Counted from the stretch's first letter, positions 1-7,562 are shown. The stretch is DNA of 49,583 nucleotides from Paludibaculum sp. (GCA_029973955.1 JARKQJ010000081.1:1-49583); one strand, 5' to 3'. The notes: generated by a model not told the origin, from the sequence alone. Numbers and translations are program-made.

Positions 1-40
1 CCGCCTCGCCTATCTCTAGCACACGTATGGCATCTTCGAC

Positions 41-379
41 GTGCCGAGCCATTGGATGTTCAACTCCTGTTTGAACTACTATGCGACCGCCTCACAGTGC
101 GAGTCGTTTCGCTTCGTAGACCGGGACACTCCCTACCCCAAGGGGCGGTTGGCTTACGTCCTCTACTGGGAGACGGACGAGGAGTTTTTGAACCAGGAGA
201 AGCTCACGCTCCTGTATCGCGGGCCGAACTCTGAGGTGGTGATTGCGGTGGCGCCGGACTATATAAGGAGCGAGCCCGCAATAGACAGTAAGGACGCTAT
301 TCGTAGCGCAGAGCGAGGACGGGGTCGATGCGGCTGGCGCGGCGGGCGGGGATGTAGCCGGCGACGGCGGCGACGGTGA
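41..379 (+). CDS. Possible small gene or gene remnant at window edge
   Basis: I do not recognise this protein. A GTG at 41 opens a frame whose first ~85 residues look protein-like, with many aromatic and charged residues (for example YVLYWETDEEFLNQEK), and whose base composition is less GC-rich than its neighbours. The frame upstream is also protein-like but is cut by TAG at 17-19, so this may be the tail of a broken gene rather than a complete one. After about position 297 the frame runs antisense into the end of the permease gene and becomes an arginine-rich tail, which is unlikely to be a natural C-terminus. No ribosome binding site is evident. A degraded or horizontally acquired fragment is the most cautious reading. 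Confidence 0.25.
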   Translation: MPSHWMFNSCLNYYATASQCESFRFVDRDTPYPKGRLAYVLYWETDEEFLNQEKLTLLYRGPNSEVVIAVAPDYIRSEPAIDSKDAIRSAERGRGRCGWRGGRGCSRRRRRR

Positions 380-2843
380 CGAGGAAGAGGATGGAGACGC
401 CGGCGGTCCAGGGATCTGTGGGTTGGATGCCGTAGAGCTGGGCGGCGACGAGTTTGCCGAGAGCGAGGGCGGAGGGCACGCCGACGGCGAGGCCGATGCC
501 GAGGAGGATGAGCACCTCTTGGAGGACGGCCCAGAAGACCCAGCCGGGCTGGGCGCCGAGGGCGAGGCGGATGCCCATTTCCTTGCGGCGGCGGGCGACG
601 GCGAAGGCCATGACGCCGTAGACGCCGATGGCGGCGAGGATGGTGGCGAGCAGACCGAAGCCGGCGGAGAGCAGGGCGATGAGGCGTTCGGTCATGAGGA
701 TCTCGTCGAGCTGGGCGGCGAGGGTTTTCATATCGGAGACGGGGAGGGCGGAGTCGAGACTCTTCGCCTGGTTGCGCAGTAGGGCGTAGGCGCTTTGCGA
801 GTCCATGTTGGTGCGGACATAGAAGGTGACGCCGGAGTTGCCGCGGGAGGTAATGAAGACCTGGCGGTGGGTGCCTTCGCGGGGCCCCTCGTAAAGGGAG
901 TTGCCGACGACGCCAATGATCTCGATGTCGAGCTTGGCCTTGGGGCCGCCGCCGAAACCGATGTGGCGGCCGATGGCGCTCTGTTTGGGGAAGAAGTGGT
1001 CGGCAAAGGCGCGATTGACGATGGCCGTGTTAGGCATCAGGATGTCTTCGGGGATGCGCATGTCGGGATCAGGCTTGTGGCCGCCGTAGTCGCGGGCATC
1101 GAAGTCACGACCTTCGTGGATGGAGATGCCCATGGTCTGGAAGTAACCCGGGGAGAGCATGTTCATGAAGGCCTGCATGTCTTCGCCGTCGGCGGCTTTG
1201 TGGCCTTCGACCGACATGGTGGAGTCCCATTCGCTGCCGGAGAGGAGCGAGACGGAGGCGAGGCCGGCGGACTTGACGCCCGGGGTGGCGCGGAGCTGAT
1301 CGAGGAGGCGGCGGTAGAGATCCTGGGCGCGCGCGCCATTGTAGCCGTTGAGGGCGGGCGAGATGCGGAAGGTGACGAGGTTGTCGATGTCGTGGAAGCC
1401 GGTGTCTTTCCCTTTCAGGTTCTGGAGGCTCCGCACGAACAGGCCGGAGCCGAACAGGAGCAGGAAGCTGAGGGCGACTTGAGCGGCAACGAGGCCCTTC
1501 TTCAGGCGCACGGAGCCGCCGGAGCCGGCGATGGCGCCGACGGTGTCTTTGAGCGTGGAAGCGAGATCCGGGCGGCTGGCGCGCAGGGCGGGGATCATGC
1601 CGAAGAGCAGCGCGGTGAGGCAGGTGAGGAGGAGGGTGAAGAGAAGAATGCGCCAGTCCGGCGTGGCCTCAATCAGGAGGGGAGTGCCTTCGGTGGGGAC
1701 CATGGCGAGCAGGACGCGCGTCATGACAACGGCAAGGGCGACGCCGGCCACGGCCCCGGCGGCGGAGAGCACGAGGCTTTCGAGCAGGAGCTGGCGAACG
1801 AGCTGCCAGCGTGTGGCGCCGATGGAGAGGCGGACGGCGATCTCCTTCTGGCGCGCGAAGGCACGGGCGATGAGGAGGTTTGCCACATTGGCGCAGGCGA
1901 TGAGGAGGACCAGGCCGACCATGCACATGAGGACGATGAGGGGCTTGGAGAAATCATTGCGGAGGTCGGAATAGCCGGTGCCGGCCTGTTCGAGGAGGAC
2001 GGTGCCTTTCAGGAACTGGGCGCGGGCGTACGCGGACCACTCCTTGGCCTCAGGGAGGGTGGATTCGTATTCGCGGATCTGGTGGAAGAGGCCCTGGAGC
2101 GGTGGCAGGGCGGAGGAGAGGGTGTAGCCGGGCTTGAGGCGGGCAAAGACCTGGACCCACCGGGTGCGGCGATCGTGGTGGCGCGCGTTGGTGAGTTCCG
2201 GGGCCATGGCGTTCTTCATGAGGATGGGCACGCGGACCTGAACGGCGCGGGAGGGATCGATACCGGCGAAGCCGCGGGCGGATACGCCGATGATAGTCAT
2301 CGGGTAGTTATTAATGAGGACTTTGCGGCCGAGGATGGAGCGGTCTCCGTTGAAGCGGGTGATCCAGTAGTCGTAGCCGAGGACGGCGACGGGGTGGCCC
2401 ATCATCTGCTGGTCGTCTTCGCGGGAGTTGAAGACACGGCCGAGGGCGGGCTTGACGCCGAGCATGGTGAAGAAGTTGCCGGAGACCATTTCAGCGCTGA
2501 CGCGCTCGGTCTGGTTATCGACGCTGAGGGAAGCCTCGGTGAGCCGGCGGCATAAAACCTCGGAGAAGGGCGCGGCCTTCTGCTGGTAGTCCTGGTAAAG
2601 GGGATAGGAGTGCATGCGGGTGCCCATGTTGCTGCCGTTGTGGGGACCGCGCTGGTAGAGCATCACCAACTCGGAGGGATTCTTGACTGGGATATCGCGC
2701 AGAAGGAGTTGGTCGAGGAGGGTAAAGATGGCTGTGTTGGCGCCGATGCCGAGGGCAAGGGACAGAATGGCGGTGATGGCGAAGAGGGGGCTCTTTGCCA
2801 AAGCGCGGAGCGAGAAGCGCAGATCGGCCCAAGTGTTTCCCAT
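297..2843 (-). CDS. Orphan MacB/FtsX-type ABC transporter permease (ADOP-like)
   Basis: Predicted 848-residue inner-membrane permease of the MacB/FtsX superfamily. A first membrane segment near residues 17-45 is followed by a MacB-type periplasmic core, then a first FtsX domain with a helix rich in the pattern LIACANVANLLIARA. A second periplasmic core and a second FtsX domain end near RRASRIDPVLALRYE. This duplicated layout matches the acidobacterial duplicated orphan permeases (TIGR03434 as I recall it). The start at 2843 (MGNTWADLRF) is chosen because the open frame further upstream is antisense-like Ser/Pro/Arg-rich sequence overlapping pheA; no clear Shine-Dalgarno precedes it. No ATPase or membrane-fusion partner lies in the window, hence 'orphan'. 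The transported substrate is unknown. It lies 64 nt downstream of pheA on the same strand. Confidence 0.88.
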   Translation of the reverse strand: MGNTWADLRFSLRALAKSPLFAITAILSLALGIGANTAIFTLLDQLLLRDIPVKNPSELVMLYQRGPHNGSNMGTRMHSYPLYQDYQQKAAPFSEVLCRRLTEASLSVDNQTERVSAEMVSGNFFTMLGVKPALGRVFNSREDDQQMMGHPVAVLGYDYWITRFNGDRSILGRKVLINNYPMTIIGVSARGFAGIDPSRAVQVRVPILMKNAMAPELTNARHHDRRTRWVQVFARLKPGYTLSSALPPLQGLFHQIREYESTLPEAKEWSAYARAQFLKGTVLLEQAGTGYSDLRNDFSKPLIVLMCMVGLVLLIACANVANLLIARAFARQKEIAVRLSIGATRWQLVRQLLLESLVLSAAGAVAGVALAVVMTRVLLAMVPTEGTPLLIEATPDWRILLFTLLLTCLTALLFGMIPALRASRPDLASTLKDTVGAIAGSGGSVRLKKGLVAAQVALSFLLLFGSGLFVRSLQNLKGKDTGFHDIDNLVTFRISPALNGYNGARAQDLYRRLLDQLRATPGVKSAGLASVSLLSGSEWDSTMSVEGHKAADGEDMQAFMNMLSPGYFQTMGISIHEGRDFDARDYGGHKPDPDMRIPEDILMPNTAIVNRAFADHFFPKQSAIGRHIGFGGGPKAKLDIEIIGVVGNSLYEGPREGTHRQVFITSRGNSGVTFYVRTNMDSQSAYALLRNQAKSLDSALPVSDMKTLAAQLDEILMTERLIALLSAGFGLLATILAAIGVYGVMAFAVARRRKEMGIRLALGAQPGWVFWAVLQEVLILLGIGLAVGVPSALALGKLVAAQLYGIQPTDPWTAGVSILFLVTVAAVAGYIPARRASRIDPVLALRYE

Positions 2844-2907
2844 GGACTGTAATACGGACCGGTGCGCGAGCGGTTCGGTGGAAGTTGTAACAAAGGCTAG
2901 TGGGGGA

Positions 2908-3759
2908 TCAGGCGCGATAGCAGCCGAGGACGCGGAGCATGTCGGCGAGTTCCTGGAGGTGGCCGAGAGCGCGTTGGACGCGTTCGTCTTCGGTGGAGCC
3001 GAGCAGATCGAGATAGAAGAGGTACTCCCACGGGCGGCCGCGGAGGGGGCGCGACTCGATCTTGGCGAGAGAGATGTCGCGGAGGGCGAAAGCGCTGAGG
3101 GCCTTGAAGAGCGAGCCGGGCTGATTGCGGGTAGTGAAGACGAGGGAGGTCTTCCAGTTCTTCTTGCCGGGTTCTTTGGGGGCAAGGGGGGGCTGATCGG
3201 GCCGGCGGAGGAGGACGAAACGGGTGAAGTTCTGGCGGTCGTCCTCGATGGAGCGGCGGAGGATGCGGGCGCCGTAGATCTCGGCGGAGACGGCGGAGGC
3301 GATGGCAGCGGCGTCGGTCAAGTGTTCGTCGATGACCATCTTGACGCTTCCGGCGGTGTCGTAGAAGGGGGTGCGCTCCATCTGGGGGTTGGCGGCGAGG
3401 AACTGGAGGCACTGGTTGAGGGCCACCGGGTGGGAGAAGACGCGGCGGATCTGCTTGAAAGAGACTTTGGGCGGGACGATGAGATTATGGACGATGCGGA
3501 CGCTGACTTCGGCGACGATGCGGAAATCGAAGTGGAGGAGGTGGTCGTAGTTCTCGTGGACGGAGCCGTGGAGGGTATTTTCGACGGGGATGACGGCGGC
3601 GTCGACGAGGCCGTCGCGGAGGGCGGCGAAGGCCTGATCGAAGCGTTGGCAGGGGTGGACAGGGACACGGCGGCCGAACAGGCGCATGCAGGCTTCGTGG
3701 GAGAAGGCGCCGAGCTCGCCCTGAAAGGCGAGGCAGGGTGGTTTAGTACTAGTACTCAT
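2908..3759 (-). CDS. pheA: Prephenate dehydratase
   Basis: Predicted 283-residue cytoplasmic enzyme converting prephenate to phenylpyruvate in phenylalanine biosynthesis. The N-terminal catalytic PDT domain (about residues 8-185) shows FQGELGAFSHEA, PVENTLHGSV (58-67) and the catalytic-type TRF motif (179-181, in NFTRF). A C-terminal ACT regulatory domain (about 203-283) carries PGSLFKAL (214-221) and ESRP (235-238), the phenylalanine-binding signatures, so feedback inhibition by phenylalanine is expected. It is a monofunctional dehydratase: no chorismate mutase domain is fused. The start is ATG at 3759, just inside a short ACTAGT direct repeat. It is divergent from the XRE regulator gene, sharing the intergenic region 3760-3979. 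Confidence 0.95.
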   Translation of the reverse strand: MSTSTKPPCLAFQGELGAFSHEACMRLFGRRVPVHPCQRFDQAFAALRDGLVDAAVIPVENTLHGSVHENYDHLLHFDFRIVAEVSVRIVHNLIVPPKVSFKQIRRVFSHPVALNQCLQFLAANPQMERTPFYDTAGSVKMVIDEHLTDAAAIASAVSAEIYGARILRRSIEDDRQNFTRFVLLRRPDQPPLAPKEPGKKNWKTSLVFTTRNQPGSLFKALSAFALRDISLAKIESRPLRGRPWEYLFYLDLLGSTEDERVQRALGHLQELADMLRVLGCYRA

Positions 3760-3979
3760 GGTGGATTTAGAGGCTGATCGGGTACTACAGCGAACCCTGG
3801 ATGTTCCAAAAACAGAGGTTCACCCTTGCATCTGTTCCGAATTCAGAACAGAATCGAGATAGTGAGCTGTTTCAGGCGTGGAGACATCTCACGTAACTCA
3901 TTGATAAAGAACGTCTTGTTCGCGCCCGACAGCAGATCGAGAAGACCTATCAAAAGGGCAGAACCGCACCGATCATAAC
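3760..3979. promoter_or_regulatory. Divergent pheA/regulator intergenic region rich in GAAC/GTTC half-sites
   Basis: This 220-bp divergent spacer must hold promoters for pheA (minus) and the XRE regulator (plus). By eye it contains eight GAAC or GTTC tetramers (at 3792, 3803, 3818, 3834, 3846, 3909, 3918 and 3961), far more than the one or two expected. Two lie in a 22-bp near-perfect palindrome (3831-3852), and the pair at 3909 and 3918 forms a shorter inverted repeat. It is a likely multi-site operator region, perhaps for the adjacent regulator itself. No confident -10/-35 boxes were found. Confidence 0.5.
3831..3852. promoter_or_regulatory. 22-bp palindromic operator candidate
   Basis: The arms TCTGTTC and GAACAGA flank a central GAATTC. 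Ten of eleven base pairs are complementary; the only mismatch is the pair 3838/3845. It lies 128 bp upstream of the XRE regulator start and about 70 bp upstream of pheA. It is a good candidate binding site for a dimeric repressor. The orientation (GTTC outside, GAAC outside on the other arm) is not the Gram-positive LexA box, which has GAAC first. Confidence 0.5.
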
Positions 3980-4786
3980 ATGGAAGAGGCTGGACAGAAA
4001 CTAAAACGGGCTCGGGAGCGGCTTGGGCTGAAGTACCGGGATGTGGAAGAATTCAGCCAGCAGATTGCGGACAAGAAGAAGAACAACGAGTACATCGTAA
4101 CGATCAGCCGGCTCTCGGACATTGAGAACCGGGGAGCGGTCCCGAGCATTTACAAATTGTACTCAATTGGTGTCATTTACCGGATCGAGTTAGGTGAATT
4201 GCTGACTTGGTATGGGGTGCAGCCGTCAGCGATGGCGAGGGACTCGGCGGATTTCGTAGTGGAGCGGACTCATCTGATCGGGTTTGGGAAGGACAGCCTG
4301 TCGCGGTTGGAGACGGGGGAGATCCAGGTTCCGCTATCGCTGGATCCGGGGCTGGATCTGGAGAAGACGACATTCCTGAGCCGGTTCATCCAGAGTTGGG
4401 GAGTGCTGCCGCTGATGCTGGTGAGCGGTTACAACCCAAAGGAATATTGTTACGCGATCATCGGGACGGGGGACTGGTTCATGTACCCCGTGTTACAGCC
4501 GGGGAGTCTGGTCCTGGTGGATGAGACGAAGAAGAAGGTAATGACGGACGGTTGGGTGGATGAACTGGACCGGCCGATCTACCTGTTGGAGCACCGCACG
4601 GGGTGGCTGTGTTGTTGGTGCAACCTATTGGAAACGCAGCTTTATGCGATTCCCCACCCTTCTGTACCTTATGCGCCCATGGTGTTCGAGTATCCGGACG
4701 AGGTAGAAGTAATCGGGCAGGTGATTGGGGTGGCGAACCGGTTGGGAGAGCCGGTCAGGCCGCGTATTCGCGCCGCAGCAGGTTAA
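3980..4786 (+). CDS. XRE-family regulator with degenerate S24/LexA-like C-terminal domain
   Basis: Predicted 268-residue DNA-binding protein. Residues 1-80 form an XRE-type helix-turn-helix (LKRARERLGL, a variable loop, then ISRLSDIENRGAVPSIYKLYSI). Residues about 155-255 resemble the S24 fold of LexA/CI-type regulators: TGDWFMYPVLQPGSLVLVD (163-181) matches the family pattern G-D-S-M-x-P followed by G-x-x-V-L-V-D. The catalytic serine position is replaced by Trp-Phe, and no lysine is visible in the following strand (YLLEHRTGWLCCWC), so self-cleavage is not expected; the domain may act in dimerisation or ligand sensing. The gene follows a palindrome-rich spacer, suggesting autoregulation (inference). 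Its end overlaps the convergent gene at 4755-5171 by 32 nt. Confidence 0.8.
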   Translation: MEEAGQKLKRARERLGLKYRDVEEFSQQIADKKKNNEYIVTISRLSDIENRGAVPSIYKLYSIGVIYRIELGELLTWYGVQPSAMARDSADFVVERTHLIGFGKDSLSRLETGEIQVPLSLDPGLDLEKTTFLSRFIQSWGVLPLMLVSGYNPKEYCYAIIGTGDWFMYPVLQPGSLVLVDETKKKVMTDGWVDELDRPIYLLEHRTGWLCCWCNLLETQLYAIPHPSVPYAPMVFEYPDEVEVIGQVIGVANRLGEPVRPRIRAAAG

Positions 4787-5171
4787 GCATCAGCTCGAGG
4801 TTACAGTCGAACAGTTCGCGTTCGGCGGGGCTGGCCCAAACGGGTACGAGGTGGCGGTAGGGGTGGAGGCGGAGCCAGTTTTCGGCGAGAGTTTTGCGGT
4901 CGGCGGGAAGACTGGTGAAGTACAGGTCGAGATCAGCCTTCTGGTGTTCGAGCGCCATGCGGAGCCATTCGCGGAAGACCAAGCCATGGCTGTCGCGGAG
5001 GGCCTGGTCAGCGGCTTGTTCGCCGAACAGCAAGCTGAGGCCGTGGTGGACGTACTTACCGGTATTGACGTCGCGCAGGGAAGCCAGGTAGACGATGCGG
5101 CCGTAGCTGGACGGTATCTGGGCTAGGGTCCGCCTCCAGAGGTCTTCGGCGGGGCGACGAGCGCTGTCCAT
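4755..5171 (-). CDS. Hypothetical helical cytoplasmic protein
   Basis: A predicted 138-residue soluble protein that I cannot assign to a named family. It has no signal peptide or membrane segment, is largely helical, and contains recognisable blocks such as SSYGRIVYLASLRD near the N-terminus, FREWLRMAL in the middle and ELMLNLLRREYAA at the C-terminus. ATG at 5171 is preferred; an in-frame GTG at 5189 would add six residues. It converges on the XRE regulator gene and overlaps its last 32 nt. The composition is ordinary for this genome, and the regular distribution of hydrophobic residues supports a real gene. Confidence 0.65.
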   Translation of the reverse strand: MDSARRPAEDLWRRTLAQIPSSYGRIVYLASLRDVNTGKYVHHGLSLLFGEQAADQALRDSHGLVFREWLRMALEHQKADLDLYFTSLPADRKTLAENWLRLHPYRHLVPVWASPAERELFDCNLELMLNLLRREYAA

Positions 5172-5406
5172 TCCAGTTTGCCTAAACACGCCGGATTAAG
5201 GCACCTCGGATCAAGTCCTGCAAGCCTGTGGCCTGCCTCTCTATTATGCCCCGCCGGAAGCGCTTACGCCATCTTTTTTTCTGATTCCCCACAAGCCGGG
5301 CTCGGCTGTTCCAATTACCGAAAAACTAAGGCAAAACGAGTTCAACGCGTAAAATCCCGGCTACGCTTTGTTTCGGAAACCCCTTCCACTCAAAGGAGCC
5401 CCTCAA
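5172..5406. other. Intergenic region upstream of the peptide cluster
   Basis: No gene is seen here. It should carry the promoter of the minus-strand hypothetical gene and of the first peptide gene. Visible features are a run of seven or more T near 5273 and a TAAAAT hexamer at 5350-5355 that could be a -10 box, but the hexamer 17 nt upstream (TAAGGC) is a poor -35. A strong ribosome binding site AAAGGAG precedes the first peptide ATG. Confidence 0.3.
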
Positions 5407-5547
5407 ATGAAACGCCTCGTTCTCGCAATTCTGCTTGCGCTTCCGACCATCTCAGTGGCTAATCCCACCTTCCACGACCCGCTGCCGGGCTGCTTCCCCT
5501 GCCCGGCGCCGCCCGCGGGCACGATATCGATCGTCAGCGCCAACTAA
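5407..5547 (+). CDS. Small secreted Cys/Pro peptide, tandem copy 1
   Basis: A 46-residue predicted secreted peptide. The N-terminus MKRLVLAILLALPTISVA is a compact Sec-type signal sequence with likely cleavage after Ala18. The mature part starts NPTFHDPLPGCFPCP, with cysteines at residues 29 and 32 (C-F-P-C) in a proline-rich setting, followed by a variable tail (AGTISIVSAN). A good ribosome binding site (AAAGGAG) stands 7 nt upstream of the ATG. It is the first of three tandem paralogues and differs from copies 2 and 3 at four of the first 36 residues (Val5, Leu12, Ser16, Ala34), all conservative. I do not recognise the family; function is unknown. Confidence 0.75.
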   Translation: MKRLVLAILLALPTISVANPTFHDPLPGCFPCPAPPAGTISIVSAN

Positions 5548-5647
5548 GAGATTTCGCCCTAGGCCTGGGACCGATCCTCATCCCGCGGCCGTGGCGAGAG
5601 CAATCCCGACCCAAATTAACACTATTTCAAGACAGGAACCCCCACAA

Positions 5648-5788
5648 ATGAAACGCCTCATCCTTGCCATTCTCCTCGCGATCCCGACAATCACGGTGGC
5701 CAACCCCACCTTCCACGATCCGCTGCCGGGCTGCTTCCCCTGCCCGACGCCTCCTCCTGCTTCAGAGGTGACCCTCAACCAAAACTAG
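5648..5788 (+). CDS. Small secreted Cys/Pro peptide, tandem copy 2
   Basis: A 46-residue predicted secreted peptide. Signal sequence MKRLILAILLAIPTITVA is followed by the invariant core NPTFHDPLPGCFPCP (residues 19-33) and the tail after TPP, PASEVTLNQN. The first 36 residues are identical to copy 3, although the DNA differs at 11 third-codon positions, so protein sequence has been kept by selection. A ribosome binding site (CAGGAA) lies upstream, in a 100-nt spacer from copy 1 that is not itself repeated. An inverted repeat (CCAGGC at 5806-5811, GCCTGG at 5822-5827) follows the gene. Cysteines 29 and 32 could form a disulfide, bind metal or be modified; none of this is proven. Confidence 0.8.
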   Translation: MKRLILAILLAIPTITVANPTFHDPLPGCFPCPTPPPASEVTLNQN

Positions 5789-5889
5789 CCCGGTGCGCCG
5801 GCAGCCCAGGCCCGCCCCTCAGCCTGGATTGGCCGGGAGAGCACTCAACACCTTTCCTAAAGATTCATTCATCTCAGGAGCCCACTCAT

Positions 5890-6042
5890 ATGAAACGCCT
5901 CATCCTTGCCATTCTTCTCGCGATCCCGACAATCACCGTAGCCAACCCCACCTTCCACGATCCACTGCCCGGTTGCTTTCCGTGCCCAACCCCGCCTCTG
6001 GAGGCATCCATGACCGTGGCTGGTACTGTCGGCGGCAACTGA
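5890..6042 (+). CDS. Small secreted Cys/Pro peptide, tandem copy 3
   Basis: A 50-residue predicted secreted peptide. It has the same signal sequence as copy 2 and the same NPTFHDPLPGCFPCP core, but a longer, unrelated tail (LEASMTVAGTVGGN). All three tails end in asparagine and lack cysteine. The ribosome binding site CAGGAG lies 8 nt before the ATG. The gene is followed by a G+C-rich inverted repeat and then by a seven-helix membrane protein gene on the same strand, 131 nt downstream. A role as an extracellular signal, redox or metal-binding peptide is speculative. Confidence 0.8.
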   Translation: MKRLILAILLAIPTITVANPTFHDPLPGCFPCPTPPLEASMTVAGTVGGN

Positions 6043-6054
6043 CAGATCACGGCG

Positions 6055-6087
6055 GAGGCCGCGGCATCCCGCGGTGACCGTGGCCTC
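6055..6087. terminator. G+C-rich inverted repeat after the peptide cluster
   Basis: GAGGCC (6055-6060) pairs with GGCCTC (6082-6087) and an alternative inner hairpin is formed by CCGCGG at 6059-6064 and 6069-6074. There is no T-run after it, so it may be a pause, mRNA-stabilising or attenuating structure rather than a classical terminator. Confidence 0.35.
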
Positions 6088-6173
6088 TGGCCCAATGTGG
6101 CGACCATTTTACGATCTTTACGGAAGAATGCCTGATAAGATCTGTGTAGCGCGCCTCGACAGCAGTCGCACAG

Positions 6174-6947
6174 ATGAAACCACCTGGCAGCCTCGAAGAT
6201 ATCCTCTGGATCACCAACATGGTGCTGACGGTGGGCGTTCTAGCGCGGCTGGCGGCGTTGCGGCTGGTGGCAACGTACCCGGCGCTAAGCACCTTCCTGG
6301 CACTCCAGACGTTGCGGTCGTTCTGGTTAGTACCTTACGACGTCAACTCCACCGGCTACGCGATTACGTACATCTTCACAGAACCGATCCTCGTGATGTC
6401 CCGCGCGCTGGTGGTCTTTGAACTCTACGAGAAGATCCTGGCGGGCTATCGCGGGCTTTCCGCGCTGAGCCGGCGCACGATGGCAGGGTGCCTGGGCGCA
6501 AGCCTGGTGCTCTCCATGGCGACCCATATGCGCGAGTTTGTCGCCCTGACGCCGTCGGGCAAGATCCTGCAGGGAGTGAACCTGTTTGAGAGCACGGTGT
6601 ACACGGCACTGTTGTTCTTTCTGGTGATCCTGGCAGCCTTCATGCTGTACTACCCAGCGCCGATCCGCAAAAACGTGATCCTGCACAGTTGGGCATTTTC
6701 GGCCTATTTCGCGGGCACAGCGGCCGCCCTCTATCTTTCGAACACGAACTTCGAAGCGTGGAACCGGATCGCCAGCATCAGCCGCATGGCATCCGCCACG
6801 GCGAGCCTGCTGGCCTGGTGCCTTCTGCTCCGGAAAGCCTGGGAGAGCGAGTCCTCCGCGATATCCTTCACCCATTCCAAAGTCAGCCAGGAGCGGCTGC
6901 TGCAGCAACTGGAAGCTCTCAACATGAAATTAGAGCGAAACCAGTAG
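6174..6947 (+). CDS. Seven-transmembrane-helix protein of unknown function
   Basis: A predicted 257-residue integral membrane protein with seven hydrophobic helices at about residues 10-30, 36-54, 62-84, 101-119, 140-160, 167-188 and 201-219. A short cytoplasmic tail after them includes an amphipathic, coiled-coil-like stretch (QERLLQQLEALNMKLER). The layout, helices packed closely with one cytosolic tail, resembles bacterial 7TM sensor modules without an output domain, but no diagnostic motif is seen. It lies 131 nt downstream of the third secreted-peptide gene and 94 nt upstream of another membrane-anchored protein on the same strand. No strong ribosome binding site precedes ATG 6174. Confidence 0.65.
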   Translation: MKPPGSLEDILWITNMVLTVGVLARLAALRLVATYPALSTFLALQTLRSFWLVPYDVNSTGYAITYIFTEPILVMSRALVVFELYEKILAGYRGLSALSRRTMAGCLGASLVLSMATHMREFVALTPSGKILQGVNLFESTVYTALLFFLVILAAFMLYYPAPIRKNVILHSWAFSAYFAGTAAALYLSNTNFEAWNRIASISRMASATASLLAWCLLLRKAWESESSAISFTHSKVSQERLLQQLEALNMKLERNQ

Positions 6948-7041
6948 AGCCCGTGCCGCCGCGCTTCGTTCGGTTTCTCCCATTGCTTCACCGGAAATTT
7001 CGAGTTACGATAGGTGCAACCTAAAAATTGCGTCTGCCTAT

Positions 7042-7554
7042 ATGTCGCCAGTGACTTTTGTGGTAATCATTTCTGCCGGGTTGGCTGTCGTGCTGACCTG
7101 GCTGTTCCGGAAGCTCTTCCGCTCAACAGAAGGACCCGCATTCTCCGCGGAGTGGTGGGAGAACTTCTCAGCGGAGCGGTATATTCCGATTGCCAATCTT
7201 CTGAGTGAAGAAGACTTCACCTATATGCGACATCTTCCCGGCTATGAAGCCGGTGCGGAGCGCGCATTTCGAGACAGAAGAGTAAAGATTTGCCGCGCAT
7301 ATTTGACTGACATGCGTGAAGATTTCGGCCGGCTGCAGGCGCTGGGCCAGGCGCTGATCGTCGCAGGCAAGGCCGATGCGAGCTTCCAGGACAAGCTCTT
7401 CGAGCAGAAGGTCCGCTTCACGCGGGCATGGTGGATGGTGCGGATCGAACTGGAAGCTTATCGCTTCGGCGTGGGCCAGGTGCACGCCGGCCGGCTGGTG
7501 GAGCTGCTGGACGGCACCGTGGCGCAGATCCAACCCGTGATGCAGCCTGCCTGA
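7042..7554 (+). CDS. Small membrane-anchored hypothetical protein
   Basis: A predicted 170-residue protein. Residues 3-22 (VTFVVIISAGLAVVLTWLF region) form a single N-terminal membrane anchor, followed by a basic patch that suggests the remaining ~145 residues face the cytoplasm. The soluble part is helical and rich in Arg, Ala and aromatic residues (for example RFTRAWWMVRIELEAYRFG). I do not recognise a family. It follows the seven-helix protein on the same strand and could be co-transcribed with it. It is separated by 8 nt from the convergent SprT-like gene. Confidence 0.6.
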   Translation: MSPVTFVVIISAGLAVVLTWLFRKLFRSTEGPAFSAEWWENFSAERYIPIANLLSEEDFTYMRHLPGYEAGAERAFRDRRVKICRAYLTDMREDFGRLQALGQALIVAGKADASFQDKLFEQKVRFTRAWWMVRIELEAYRFGVGQVHAGRLVELLDGTVAQIQPVMQPA

Positions 7555-7562
7555 CGCGGCAG

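Noticed and set aside
795..2555. Long plus-strand open frame opposite the permease
   Set aside because: It is Gly/Ala/Glu/Asp-biased antisense sequence with no motif; the minus strand carries a clear FtsX-type permease.
3831..3852. LexA (SOS) box
   Set aside because: The palindrome has GTTC outward and GAAC inward-facing order opposite to the Gram-positive consensus, and no SOS gene is adjacent; only a generic operator is claimed.
5350..5355. Promoter for the peptide cluster at TAAAAT
   Set aside because: The hexamer 17 nt upstream is far from TTGACA, so this is only mentioned in the intergenic entry and not called as a promoter.
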